Source: Paenibacillus lacisoli (GTDB taxonomy: Bacteria > Bacillota > Bacilli > Paenibacillales > Paenibacillaceae). From it: DNA of 64,000 bases. Made by a program: the position numbers and the translations under genes. Where the stretch lies: assembly GCF_030580655.1 (NCBI RefSeq), contig NZ_JAUQTB010000005.1:62001-126000 (forward strand). Reading direction: 5' to 3'. Positions 53,372 to 62,217 of the stretch are shown here, one piece after another; within the stretch, counting starts at the first letter, position 1; the number at the start of each line of letters is the position of its first letter. Under the pieces are notes generated by a model. It ran no database searches and was not told where the DNA came from. It worked only from the letters and a program-made list of their open reading frames with translations.

Positions 53372-54514
53372 TCAATTTACGGCAGTGCGCAGGAAGGACG
53401 GCAGACGCAGCAGGGCTACCCCGAGCCCAACCAGGCCAAACAGCAGCAGCACACCTGCAGGAAGCAGTACGTCGCTGATATGAGCATGATGTGCAATGAT
53501 GTTGATCAGCGAATGCTGGGCCCAATACTGCGGCATGAATCTGCTGATATGCTGAACAAATTCCGGTAATAGATAAGTCGGAAACCACAGCCCGCCCAGA
53601 ATGGCGCCGCCCATCGAGATGAGCTGGGTGATAACCATCGCTGCACCTTCCCCTGGAACCACGAACGATAATCCCAGACCGATTCCCGTCCCGGCAATAC
53701 TTAGAGCAATCACGATCACAATCAGAGCTGGATAATTTCCCAGATGAAGGTCATACATAAAGTGCCCGAAGGCAAACAGCACGGAACACTGTGCCATAAC
53801 CGTCAGGATGAAAGGAACCCACATCCCAATCAGATACTGAACCGGCGTAATGCGTGTACTGCGGATGCGGGTGAATAGTCCGGTCTTCTTTTCCTCGAAG
53901 AAACGCCGGGTCATCGTAATCATGATGAAGAACACGAACATGACGGTCATCCCCGGGACAATCTGATCAATAGCGCTCAGCTGCTCTGAAGACATATTTA
54001 CCGGCTTGATAGCAATCGGCGACACGAGCGCCTGCTGCGCCGCCTGCGCGGAAGCACCCAGGGAAGTCAGCGATGTCTTGATTTTCTGTTCCCGATACTG
54101 ATCGGACATTCCCTGTAAAATCGCCTGAATCGGGGCAATGGCTGTCTGGGAAGCCGGGTCTTTATACAAGGTGATATCTGCAGCTGCTCCATTCTTCAGC
54201 TTTTGTTCAAATTGGGCCGGAATCACCAGCATGGACGTCATCTGTCCCTGCTTTAACCGGTCAAGCTGCTGATTCAATTCGCCTGCCGGAGAGGCATCCA
54301 CCGTAATAATACCGGATAATCTGCTAACAAACGCCCTGGATGCCTCACTGTTGTCCTGGTCTACTACCTGCAGGGTGATCGCTGACGTGTTGGCCTCCTG
54401 GTTATTGATGCTGCCGAAGATAAGGATAAAGGCAATCGGCATGAACAGCAGAAAAATAAAACTTCTCCGGTCTTTGCGGATCAGCCGCAGTTCTTTGCTA
54501 ATAAGAGCAAACAT
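53372..54514 (-). CDS. ABC-2 type transporter permease (large extracellular loop)
   Basis: A 380-residue permease of the ABC-2 family. One membrane helix near residue 25 is followed by an extracellular loop of about 150 residues, then five helices (IVPGMTVMFVFFIMIT, FILTVMAQCSVLFAF, ALIVIVIALSIAGTGIGLGL, and others). This is the YhgE/DrrB-like plan used for drug or polymer export. I use ATG 54514; a GTG at 54538 overlaps the Shine-Dalgarno region. It follows its partner ATPase gene at 54567 and is the last gene of the GntR operon. Confidence 0.85.
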   Translation of the reverse strand: MFALISKELRLIRKDRRSFIFLLFMPIAFILIFGSINNQEANTSAITLQVVDQDNSEASRAFVSRLSGIITVDASPAGELNQQLDRLKQGQMTSMLVIPAQFEQKLKNGAAADITLYKDPASQTAIAPIQAILQGMSDQYREQKIKTSLTSLGASAQAAQQALVSPIAIKPVNMSSEQLSAIDQIVPGMTVMFVFFIMITMTRRFFEEKKTGLFTRIRSTRITPVQYLIGMWVPFILTVMAQCSVLFAFGHFMYDLHLGNYPALIVIVIALSIAGTGIGLGLSFVVPGEGAAMVITQLISMGGAILGGLWFPTYLLPEFVQHISRFMPQYWAQHSLINIIAHHAHISDVLLPAGVLLLFGLVGLGVALLRLPSFLRTAVN

Positions 54515-54566
54515 AGGATGAACACTACCTTTCTTCACAAAATGGTTTCGGATTATTCGAACTGGA

Positions 54567-55553
54567 TCAGTCTCTAAGCGCCGTACCGGTGACCGTCAGG
54601 AATACATCCTCAAGCGAAGGCCGGATGACTTCAAGCTTTTTTACATTCCAATTATGTTTACTGCACTCTGTTATCAGAAGTTTTATCATGTGCTCAGCCT
54701 GTTCCGTCTCCAGTACCCAGCCGGATCCCTCTTTACGGACCGATGTGATTCCCGGAGCAATCTGAGGCTTGGGCATACCAGCCGCTTCAATATAGATCGC
54801 CTGGGACGCATAGCGGCCAAGCAGCTCTCCGAGCGGCGCCTGGGCCTTGACCATGCCCTGATCCATAATGGCGACCTCGTCGCACAGCGCTTCCACTTCC
54901 TCCATATAGTGCGTGGAGTAAATAACAGTAACCCCATCCCGGTTCAAGCCCCGAATCAGGTCAAAGATATGATTCCGTGACTGTGGATCAATCCCGACGG
55001 TGGGTTCATCCATAATAAGCAGCTGAGGGCGGTGCAGCAGTGCAGCAGCAATGTTGATCCGCCGCTTCATCCCGCCCGAGAAGGTACGGATCTCTTCCTT
55101 GGCCCGATCCAGCAGCCCGGTCTGCTCCAGCACTTCCTTCATTCGCTTGCGCAGCTCTGCGCCGCGGACGCCGTAAGCCTGACCGAAGAACTCCAGATTA
55201 TCCCACGCGCTGAGCCGCTCGTATAGTGTAATCTCCTGCGGCACATAACCGATGTAACGGGAAGCGGCTCCCGGATTGCTGTCAATCTCCTCACCGAACA
55301 GCTTGACACTTCCCTGATCCGGCTTGACGACTCCCGTCAGAATCTTCATCGTTGTCGATTTGCCGGCACCATTCGGACCTAGAAACCCAAATGAGCTTCC
55401 TTCCTTTAAAGTAAAGCTGACGTTCTGCAGGGCCTGTTTCCTGCCATAGCTTTTGCTGAGACCGGTTACCTCGAGCAGCGGCTCAGCCGCTGCCGAAGCT
55501 TTGTGCACAGCAATCCGATTCGGGGCAGATTGTATATGGGACATGTTCGTCAT
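54567..55553 (-). CDS. ABC transporter ATP-binding protein (DrrA-like)
   Basis: A 328-residue ATPase. Walker A is GFLGPNGAGKSTT, the signature is TFSGGMKRRINI, and Walker B is LLIMDEPTVGIDP, with the H-loop in VIYSTHYMEE. The C-terminal extension of about 90 residues is typical of daunorubicin-resistance-type exporters. AGGAGG precedes ATG 55553. It pairs with the ABC-2 permease at 53372-54514 and belongs to the operon headed by the GntR repressor. Confidence 0.92.
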   Translation of the reverse strand: MTNMSHIQSAPNRIAVHKASAAAEPLLEVTGLSKSYGRKQALQNVSFTLKEGSSFGFLGPNGAGKSTTMKILTGVVKPDQGSVKLFGEEIDSNPGAASRYIGYVPQEITLYERLSAWDNLEFFGQAYGVRGAELRKRMKEVLEQTGLLDRAKEEIRTFSGGMKRRINIAAALLHRPQLLIMDEPTVGIDPQSRNHIFDLIRGLNRDGVTVIYSTHYMEEVEALCDEVAIMDQGMVKAQAPLGELLGRYASQAIYIEAAGMPKPQIAPGITSVRKEGSGWVLETEQAEHMIKLLITECSKHNWNVKKLEVIRPSLEDVFLTVTGTALRD

Positions 55554-55571
55554 CTTATTGTTCCTCCTATA

Positions 55572-56354
55572 TCAGATCGTTAGTTTATGTTCAAGCAGGT
55601 AAGCAGTCAGCCGATTGATAAGAGCTGTTGCAATCCAGGCTGCCACGATGCTTACGATTCCCACTGCACTGGGTGTCCAGCCTCCCTGTCCGAAACCCAG
55701 CCACTCCAGGAGCACCGGATGGTCAGAGTCACTTACGGAGGACAGCACCAGCGAGAAACCGCCCATGGACAGGATCATCAGCAGTGGCAGCAATGGACGA
55801 AGCAGCGTATACCGGATCGTGGCCGCGAGGATACCTAATGCCAGTATCAGTGGACTCACCAGAATGATCATCACCGTCCAATATATTCCGCTCACCAGGC
55901 AATCCTGCACATCTGCAAGCGTGAATCCTCCCAGGAACAGACTAATTACAGCCGCGTATACCGTGCCTATGATCAGGACTGCAACGGTGACAATGGAGCT
56001 CTGAATCCAGCGGGCAGCCCATTTGGAAGAGATAAGCCAATGCCTCGAGTAAGGCAGTGTCAGCCACCAGCCAAAGGTTTCATTGCTCCACTCTCTTTTG
56101 ACAGAAGAAAAAGCGAAAAAGAACAATCCGAAGGGAAAACCGGCGAGGATCTTCCACAAATCCCGCAGCTCCAGCTGATCCTGGGAGGCCGAATACGTAA
56201 GGCCAACGAAGATAACGGCGAGAACTGAGATCAGATACACGACACCCCATCGCATCCGGGTGCCTCCCTGGCTCTCCCGGCCGGCTCTGCGCCAGCTTCC
56301 TTTATTACGTAATTCCCGGCGTACCAGCGCCTTGAACGATCCCGGTGTGGTCAT
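55572..56354 (-). CDS. ABC transporter permease subunit (YtrC/YtrD-like)
   Basis: A 260-residue membrane protein with about six helices (VYLISVLAVIFVGLTY, ILAGFPFGLFFFAFSS, IVTVAVLIIGTVYAAVISLFLGG, and others). It overlaps the stop of the ATPase gene at 56351-57067 by 4 bases (ATGA), so the two form one transporter. The family resembles the membrane partners of YtrB-type ATPases. Function unknown; export of an antibiotic-like molecule fits the GntR context. Confidence 0.82.
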   Translation of the reverse strand: MTTPGSFKALVRRELRNKGSWRRAGRESQGGTRMRWGVVYLISVLAVIFVGLTYSASQDQLELRDLWKILAGFPFGLFFFAFSSVKREWSNETFGWWLTLPYSRHWLISSKWAARWIQSSIVTVAVLIIGTVYAAVISLFLGGFTLADVQDCLVSGIYWTVMIILVSPLILALGILAATIRYTLLRPLLPLLMILSMGGFSLVLSSVSDSDHPVLLEWLGFGQGGWTPSAVGIVSIVAAWIATALINRLTAYLLEHKLTI

Positions 56355-57067
56355 GACTTGATTCTCCCTTTCGTATACATCGTTTTGAACACCTGATGCA
56401 GGGAGCCATACTCGGCCCGCAGCTGCTCACTGTCCCCCGCCCAGATCGCCTGTCCGGCATTCATCATGACCGTGTAGTCAAACAAGGCTTCCACTTCCTG
56501 AATATCATGGGTACTGATCAGCACCGTCTGGTGGCTCTCCTCCAGCAGGTCAATCAGACCGGATACGATGGACTCCCGGGACATGACGTCGATACCGGCA
56601 AAAGGTTCATCCAGAATAATTAGCGGGGCTGTACGCGCGATACACATAATGAGCATCACCCGTGCTTCCTGGCCCCTGCTCATTCCGCTGACCCTCATAT
56701 CCGTGTCTACATCCATATATTCCGCCATTTGCTCTGCCCGTTCATAATCAAAGCCCGGCAGGAAAGTCTGTCCCCAATCCAAAGCATGCTTCACCGTGTC
56801 GTTCGGGTACCAGTGCGCCCGGTCAGGCAGATAAGCAACACCTGCATTGGTACGCCAGCCTGGCTGCTGTCCCAGCACTTCAATCCGTCCGGCGTCCGGC
56901 TGGACCAGACCGACCAGGGAGCGGAACAGCGTGGATTTACCACAGCCGTTGGGTCCCAGAATACCGGTGATACTGCCTTCCGGGATTGACAGTGACAGCT
57001 GATCGAGTGCCGTCTTGCGGCCGTAACGTTTGCTGACCTGCTCACAGGTGATGATGTTCTGTGTCAT
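56351..57067 (-). CDS. ABC transporter ATP-binding protein (YtrB-like)
   Basis: A 238-residue ATPase with Walker A GILGPNGCGKSTL, signature MSRGQEARVML (a variant, without the usual LSGGQ) and Walker B LIILDEPFAGIDV; the H-loop is LISTHDIQEVE. ATG 57067 has AAGGAGA close by and overlaps the gntR stop by 4 bases, the tight coupling typical of ytrAB operons. The permease at 55572-56354 follows. Confidence 0.91.
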   Translation of the reverse strand: MTQNIITCEQVSKRYGRKTALDQLSLSIPEGSITGILGPNGCGKSTLFRSLVGLVQPDAGRIEVLGQQPGWRTNAGVAYLPDRAHWYPNDTVKHALDWGQTFLPGFDYERAEQMAEYMDVDTDMRVSGMSRGQEARVMLIMCIARTAPLIILDEPFAGIDVMSRESIVSGLIDLLEESHQTVLISTHDIQEVEALFDYTVMMNAGQAIWAGDSEQLRAEYGSLHQVFKTMYTKGRIKS

Positions 57068-57468
57068 GCTCTCTCTCCTTCCTGCTCCTGCCGGGAGCGT
57101 TCGACGTAATCCTGTACATCCGACCATGCGACGCCCAGGCTCTCCATCTGGGCCAGAAAAGTATCGATATAGCGTGAAGCCAGATCCGTGCGGAACGCCT
57201 GCACTTTCTCGGGCAGCGAGGTCACGAAGGTTCCCTGTCCCCGCCGCTTCTCCGTCAGCCCATCCCGCTCCAGCTCCTGATAGGCACGCATGACGGTATT
57301 CGGATTCATCTTTAATTCCTGTGCCAGTTCCCGCACCGAAGGCATTTTCTCACCCAACCTGATTTCCCCTTTCGCAATCGAACTACGAACCTGATCCAAT
57401 ATCTGCTCATAAAGCGGTTGGCTAAAATCAATCCGAAACCGGAGACCGCCAACCTGCTGTTCTTCCAT
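57064..57468 (-). CDS. GntR family transcriptional repressor, YtrA subfamily
   Basis: A 134-residue regulator with only a winged helix (QILDQVRSSIAKGEIRLGEKMPSVRELAQELKMNPNTVMRAYQELERDGLTEKRRGQGTF is spread over residues 22-80) and a short C-terminal dimerisation tail. The small size and DNA-binding pattern are those of the YtrA subfamily, which represses ABC operons induced by cell-wall antibiotics. It is the first gene of a five-gene operon and almost certainly binds the long palindrome at 57544-57580. Confidence 0.93.
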   Translation of the reverse strand: MEEQQVGGLRFRIDFSQPLYEQILDQVRSSIAKGEIRLGEKMPSVRELAQELKMNPNTVMRAYQELERDGLTEKRRGQGTFVTSLPEKVQAFRTDLASRYIDTFLAQMESLGVAWSDVQDYVERSRQEQEGERA

Positions 57469-57543
57469 AAATGTTCCTCCTCAGGCCAAGCACGGCATTT
57501 CCTTATGTGCTGTACCGGGTTAGTTATACTTCATATGTCGTAT

Positions 57544-57580
57544 GCTTTAAGTGTATTATATCACTTAATACACTTAAAGC
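57544..57580 (-). promoter_or_regulatory. GntR operator covering the operon promoter
   Basis: GCTTTAAGTGTATT (57544-57557) and its exact complement (57567-57580) form 14-bp arms around a 9-base centre. On the minus strand a TTGCTT -35 box and a TATAAT -10 box 16 bases apart lie across it, so a repressor bound here would shut the promoter. The start of the gntR gene is 76 bases downstream. Confidence 0.85.
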
Positions 57581-57640
57581 AACATAAAAAATAACGGTCA
57601 TTTCCTCTTGGGGTATCCGCCCTTTGGAATGACAGGATAC

Positions 57641-57673
57641 AAAAAAAAGGTGCTCTCCTCGGAGAAGCACCTT
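57641..57673 (-). terminator. Terminator of the Gld-like ABC operon
   Basis: AAGGTGCT / AGCACCTT with additional inner pairing, followed by TTTTTTTT on the minus strand, 9 bases past the DUF4340 stop. Confidence 0.85.
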
Positions 57674-57681
57674 ACTGCATC

Positions 57682-58647
57682 TTATTTGGCTGTACTCTTA
57701 TCGTTGGCCGAGGCCGCCTTGGCGGAAGTTAACGCCTTCTTGGCCGCCTGTTCCATATTCATCACATCGTCGGTCTTCAGCGCGTAGGCCCAGCTGCTGT
57801 CTGGCGGAACTGCCCAGATGATCCCTGGATCGTCTGCGGTCGTCCAGCCCTGATAGACCTTGCTTTCTTCACGGCCATTGACTGTCTGTGTCAGCGTCAT
57901 GGTGAAGCGCTGCACCGGCTTCTTCAGCTCGGGTACGGGGCGGACTTCACGATCTGTTGTTAACCCTTTGACCTGAGCCAGCAGAGACGTGGCCTGGTCT
58001 GCCTCTATCTTGGTACCATTCAGTGTCCAGTCAGTGACAGCCTCTGCACTGCCGCTCCCCGATCGCTTCCCTACCCAGGAGAAGATGGGACTTTCCCACT
58101 CGAGTGAGACCGTGTTATCATCCTCCCACGTGAACGGAGTGGTCACCATAAAGTCCAGCGGCGCCAGCAGGAGGCCGGACAGATCTTGCTCGGCCGCAGC
58201 CACAACCTGCTTGCCGTTAACCTGCACATAATCCCCGCTTCCCGTCGGCAGAGCTGAACCTACCGCATACGTCGTCGTTCCTTGTGCCGTATGGACCTGG
58301 ATTACCCGGTCATTCGTGGAAATTCCGTATTTGGCGGTGTCGCCCGGCTGTTCTTCTACCGTCTGACTGGTCGTCAATGCGCCCAGTGTGCCCAGCCATT
58401 GTTCCACGGCGTAAGCATTGACCGGATAGGCTCCCGGCTGCTTCATCACCCAGTTTCCTTTGTCTTTGACCAATTCTACAGTGCGTCCATTATGGGTCAC
58501 TGTAATCCCGGTTACTTCAGAGGCTTCTACAGCAGACAATTTAGCCGGTGCCGGGGTTTCCTTCTGGAAGAAATTTTCGCTCTTGGCGTAGACAAATCCT
58601 GCGATCAGCAGCATTAACAGCACCAGCGTGGGAATGAATTTTCTCAT
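57682..58647 (-). CDS. DUF4340 domain protein (partner of Gld-like ABC transporter)
   Basis: A 321-residue protein with one N-terminal membrane helix (FIPTLVLLMLLIAGFVYA) and an extracellular part with two repeated units: VTGITVTHNGRTVELVKDKGNWVMKQP and a later similar beta block. This matches DUF4340, which in many bacteria closes operons encoding GldA/F/G-like ABC systems. ATG 58647 overlaps the GldG-like stop by 4 bases. Its job in the complex is unknown; it may bind or thread the exported substrate. Confidence 0.88.
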   Translation of the reverse strand: MRKFIPTLVLLMLLIAGFVYAKSENFFQKETPAPAKLSAVEASEVTGITVTHNGRTVELVKDKGNWVMKQPGAYPVNAYAVEQWLGTLGALTTSQTVEEQPGDTAKYGISTNDRVIQVHTAQGTTTYAVGSALPTGSGDYVQVNGKQVVAAAEQDLSGLLLAPLDFMVTTPFTWEDDNTVSLEWESPIFSWVGKRSGSGSAEAVTDWTLNGTKIEADQATSLLAQVKGLTTDREVRPVPELKKPVQRFTMTLTQTVNGREESKVYQGWTTADDPGIIWAVPPDSSWAYALKTDDVMNMEQAAKKALTSAKAASANDKSTAK

Positions 58648-60032
58648 GCCTTTCTCCGCCTCCACCACAGCAGACTGCCGATCATTACGAACAGCAGCGG
58701 AATACCGACGACTGCTGCTGTGAAAATATACGAGCCTTGCTTCGCCGTCAGATAAGCCACCTGATAACCGGCTTCTTCGCGCGGTCGGATCGTCACACCG
58801 CTGCTCTTCTCACGCAGATAGCTGAACGCGTTCAGCGCAAGATCGCGATTGCCCCCGGTCGTAATTTCACTATCCTGCACGAAGGTGGATGAGCCCAGAA
58901 TAACGGCCTTCGGCTTGTTGTCCTTCGAACTGACCGCAAATCCCAGGTCGAGCGGACCCTGCGGATCCTGATCCTTGTCGTTATTCGTTGTATTATTCAG
59001 CAAGTCTTTCAGATTCGTCTCCCCGTAGCTGTCACTGGAAGACTGCAGCAGCGGGGTCACCTCATATTGATCCTGCTCTTTTGCCTTCAGGGCCACGGAC
59101 AAGGTCAACAGCGGATTCAGATTGCTGGCCTTCAGCTTGTCTGTAATCTCATGTGTACCAAAATCCGGCACACTCCACAGGATGCTCATGCTGCTGGCAT
59201 GCTTGTGATCGATCGTAACCGCGTGCTGATCCTGGACGCCGTATTCACCCATCAGGGCATCCAGGTTCTTCCACCCCGTCTTCATATCTTCGTTGAATCC
59301 AAGAGACAGATACAGCTTCCCGCCATTCTGCATATACGTCTGGATCGCCTTCAGCTCGGTGCTGCTGATGTCTCGCTGCGGCCCTATAATGGCCAGAACA
59401 TCGGCATCCTTTGGCACCGAGCCAGCCTGTGCGAGCTGAAGCTCCTCCGTCGACACCTGCTCGCCGGACAAGGCGGTGTTCAGATTGCTCATTTGACTGA
59501 GCGCAACCTCTTCATGGCCGGTCAGGAATACAATTTTCCCCTGATCATCTGAAGTCAGCCCCAGCAGAGCCGAGGTCAGCTTCTCCTCCCCGGAAAACTG
59601 GTAGGAACCATCACCGCTGCCGCTCTGAAAGAGACTGGTCAGCTCAATAACCCGCTTGGTTTCTCCCTGCAGCACCACTACGGAGGCTCCAGTCAGCCCG
59701 TAGGTTTTGGCCATGGCCGGCTGCTGGGCAAGATCGTATTCCTCCACCTTCAGATGCTTGTTGCGCTTGGCATATTCCTGCATCAGATCCCGCACCTCGC
59801 GGTTCAGCAGCTCATTCCCGTCTCCTGAGACGGTGAACAGCATCAGGCGGACATCCTGCTTCACTCCGCTGATGGCGTTCCGGGTCTGCTCAGACATTGT
59901 ATACTGCTTGCTCGCCGTGAGATCGGCCTGGAAGCCGGTCAGGGAATTCAAAAACAGGGTCAATAAGATAAAAATACCGACCGCCGCCACAGACAGCACA
60001 GCACTGTTCGTATGACTTAACCATTTTTTCAT
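58644..60032 (-). CDS. GldG family ABC-associated membrane protein
   Basis: A 462-residue protein with a membrane helix near each end (VLSVAAVGIFILLTLFLNSL and IFTAAVVGIPLLFVMIGSLLWW) and a large extracellular part between. The latter contains the GldG pattern: NAISGVKQDVRLMLF, RNKHLKVEEYDLAQQP, KIVFLTGHEEVALS and LAIIGPQRDISSTELKAIQTYM. In Bacteroidetes GldG belongs to the GldAFG gliding transporter; in Firmicutes the system's role is unclear. ATG 60032 has GGAGG upstream. Confidence 0.88.
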   Translation of the reverse strand: MKKWLSHTNSAVLSVAAVGIFILLTLFLNSLTGFQADLTASKQYTMSEQTRNAISGVKQDVRLMLFTVSGDGNELLNREVRDLMQEYAKRNKHLKVEEYDLAQQPAMAKTYGLTGASVVVLQGETKRVIELTSLFQSGSGDGSYQFSGEEKLTSALLGLTSDDQGKIVFLTGHEEVALSQMSNLNTALSGEQVSTEELQLAQAGSVPKDADVLAIIGPQRDISSTELKAIQTYMQNGGKLYLSLGFNEDMKTGWKNLDALMGEYGVQDQHAVTIDHKHASSMSILWSVPDFGTHEITDKLKASNLNPLLTLSVALKAKEQDQYEVTPLLQSSSDSYGETNLKDLLNNTTNNDKDQDPQGPLDLGFAVSSKDNKPKAVILGSSTFVQDSEITTGGNRDLALNAFSYLREKSSGVTIRPREEAGYQVAYLTAKQGSYIFTAAVVGIPLLFVMIGSLLWWRRRKA

Positions 60033-60036
60033 ATCG

Positions 60037-60759
60037 TTACCTCCACCTTTTCCGTTCCACAACCTGAATGCTCAATAGGATGAACAGTCCGGCCAAGGTT
60101 ACAAAATAGAGGATGTCGCTGCCGTTCAGCAGCCCCTTCGCAAAGCTGTCGAACCGCACTGTAAGCGAGAACGGGTCTATCCATTGATGCAGCTTGCTTC
60201 CAGTGTCACTGGAGCCGCCCAGACTGTCCATCATCCAGAATGCGAGCATGAGAATAAAGCCTGCCACCGCCGCAATCATCTGATGCTGGGACAGGGTCGA
60301 AGCGAACAAGCCGATCGCCATCATGCCTGCACCGAGCAGGAATAGTCCGATCACGGAAGTCAGGATCATGGTCAGGTTCACCGGACCGAAGAAGGACATG
60401 ATCAGCGGATAAAACAGGCTGCACAGGATCAGCACCAGCAGCATGGCCAGCGAAGCAAGATATTTGCCGAAGATAATCTCCGTTACACTTGCAGGTGATG
60501 TGAGCAGCAGCTCATCCGTACCCTGCCTGAACTCCTCGGCGATGAGCCGCATCGTCAGCAGTGGAATGATAAAGAGGAACATCGACAGCGTGTCTCCAAG
60601 CACAAGACGATAATCCAGAATGCTCGGCTGGTAGCTTACAAAGTTGTTATAGAACAGCAAGCCGGTTAGCAGCATGTAGATCGCCAGTGCAAAATAGGAG
60701 GTCGGTGTCCACAAGTAGGCTTGCAGTTCTTTTTTGCTGATAGCCAAAAGACGTCTCAT
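60037..60759 (-). CDS. ABC transporter permease (GldF/NosY-like, ABC-2 type)
   Basis: A 240-residue permease with six membrane helices. The start MRRLLAISKKELQAYLWTPTSYFALAIYMLLTGLLF is typical of the GldF/NosY branch, as are the segment FIIPLLTMRLIAEEFRQGTDELLLTSP and the YLASLAM region. It overlaps the ATPase stop by 4 bases and precedes the GldG-like gene by 4 bases, so the three should act together. Confidence 0.9.
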   Translation of the reverse strand: MRRLLAISKKELQAYLWTPTSYFALAIYMLLTGLLFYNNFVSYQPSILDYRLVLGDTLSMFLFIIPLLTMRLIAEEFRQGTDELLLTSPASVTEIIFGKYLASLAMLLVLILCSLFYPLIMSFFGPVNLTMILTSVIGLFLLGAGMMAIGLFASTLSQHQMIAAVAGFILMLAFWMMDSLGGSSDTGSKLHQWIDPFSLTVRFDSFAKGLLNGSDILYFVTLAGLFILLSIQVVERKRWR

Positions 60760-61880
60760 TTCCGCTCCTCCCCTTCTGCGGACGGCAAAGCTGCCGCTTC
60801 CATCGTATCCGCTCCTGAGGAATCAGCCTGTCCGGTTTTATTTAATTCGACAGTGGAAGCACCTGCTGCCTCGCCCTTCTCATCACCTATTTCGTGTCTG
60901 GACTCATTCCTGTTCTCGCTCATGGTAAGCTGCTGAAAGATCTGCTCCAGGCTGCGGTTCTCCTTCTTTATTTCAAGGATCGGCAGACCTGCTCCGGACA
61001 ACAGATAGAACAGCTCTTCCCGGAAATCTTCAGTTGTATGACCCGTCAGCATCAGCCGGACGGTCTTGCTTCGCCGGGGGTCTTCCCTGCCTGCCAGGGA
61101 TTCATTCTCGATGGTCTCGATCATGACCTTTTCCCACTTGTTCAGCAGATTTTCAACCACATCCGGTTCACTCTTCACTTCGATCGATACCTTAAATTCT
61201 TCACCCATCGAGCGGGCCAGAGAATCCGGTTCCCCGTCCAGTACGATCTGCCCCTGATTGATGATCAGTACCCGGTTGCACAAGGCACTCACTTCCGGGA
61301 GGATATGCGTGCTGAGCAGGACGGTATGCTTCTCGCCCAGCTCGTGGATCAGCTGCCGGATTTCCATGATCTGATTGGGATCCAGTCCTGAAGTAGGCTC
61401 ATCCAGAACGAGCAGATCCGGATCATGAATAATCGCTCCCGCCAGTCCGAGACGCTGCTTATAGCCTTTGGAGAGTGAGCGGACAACTTGCTTTTCTCTG
61501 CCGTTCAGCCCGAGTCTCGACACCATTTCAGAAATGCGCAGCTTCTGCTCGCGTGCCGGCACGTCCCGCAGGTTGGCCACAAATTTCAAATACTGCTGCA
61601 CGGTCATATCGCCATACAGCGGCGGGGTCTCGGGCAGATAGCCGATCCGGCTGCGTGCCTGCTTCCCCTTCTCATGGATCGGAATCCCATCCAGTGTAAT
61701 CCGGCCTTCACTAGGCTGAAGATAGCCTGTAATCATCCGCATCGTTGTCGTTTTCCCTGCACCATTCGGACCGAGAAAGCCGACAATCTCGCCGCGCTGC
61801 ATGGCAAAATCCAACTGATGTACGCCGCGGCTGCCCTCATACCACTTGCTCACCTGCTTTACTTCCAGCACATGCTTCAT
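60756..61880 (-). CDS. ABC transporter ATP-binding protein (GldA-like)
   Basis: A 374-residue ATPase with Walker A GFLGPNGAGKTTTMR, signature SLSKGYKQRLGL and Walker B LLVLDEPTSGLDP; the H-loop is LLSTHILPEV. A long C-terminal extension (from about 230) ends with a low-complexity acidic and Ala/Gly-rich tail of about 45 residues (HEIGDEKGEAAGASTVELNK), not usual for the family. ATG 61880 has AAGGAAGG immediately before it; GTG 61871 (three codons on) is better spaced and may be the real start. Confidence 0.9.
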   Translation of the reverse strand: MKHVLEVKQVSKWYEGSRGVHQLDFAMQRGEIVGFLGPNGAGKTTTMRMITGYLQPSEGRITLDGIPIHEKGKQARSRIGYLPETPPLYGDMTVQQYLKFVANLRDVPAREQKLRISEMVSRLGLNGREKQVVRSLSKGYKQRLGLAGAIIHDPDLLVLDEPTSGLDPNQIMEIRQLIHELGEKHTVLLSTHILPEVSALCNRVLIINQGQIVLDGEPDSLARSMGEEFKVSIEVKSEPDVVENLLNKWEKVMIETIENESLAGREDPRRSKTVRLMLTGHTTEDFREELFYLLSGAGLPILEIKKENRSLEQIFQQLTMSENRNESRHEIGDEKGEAAGASTVELNKTGQADSSGADTMEAAALPSAEGEERK

Positions 61881-62217
61881 CCTTCCTTTATAAATATTGC
61901 CTGTCCCTAACTGCAGCCGACCCCTTATGCCTAAGGTCATGGTGACTGACGAACCCATTCCGGACGATCTGCATGATCATCCCACTATATCCCTGGTAGT
62001 CTAAATCCGGCTTAAATGAACTTAAATTTAAGCTTAAAATATTGTGTCTAAATTGTGAATTAATTAGAGACAGCAAGAAGCATTCCTTTCCAGGTAGACG
62101 AATCTATCATTTCTTATTTTAGTGCTAGATTACCCAATCAACCTCTAGCAATTCGCATATCGTATATAGAACCTTCCGGAAGGTATCCTAACCACAAATC
62201 GAAGGGAGATCTACCTT
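61881..62217. other. 337-bp divergent intergenic region (Gld-like operon / tandem paralogues)
   Basis: No gene. It holds a cluster of CTTAAA units at 62011-62038 including the perfect 12-base palindrome CTTAAATTTAAG (62021-62032), possibly an operator for the ABC operon. Toward the plus-strand genes it has CATATCGTA (62156-62164), a sigma-K-like -10 box without a fitting -35, and the perfect palindrome ACCTTCCGGAAGGT (62171-62184). Confidence 0.4.
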
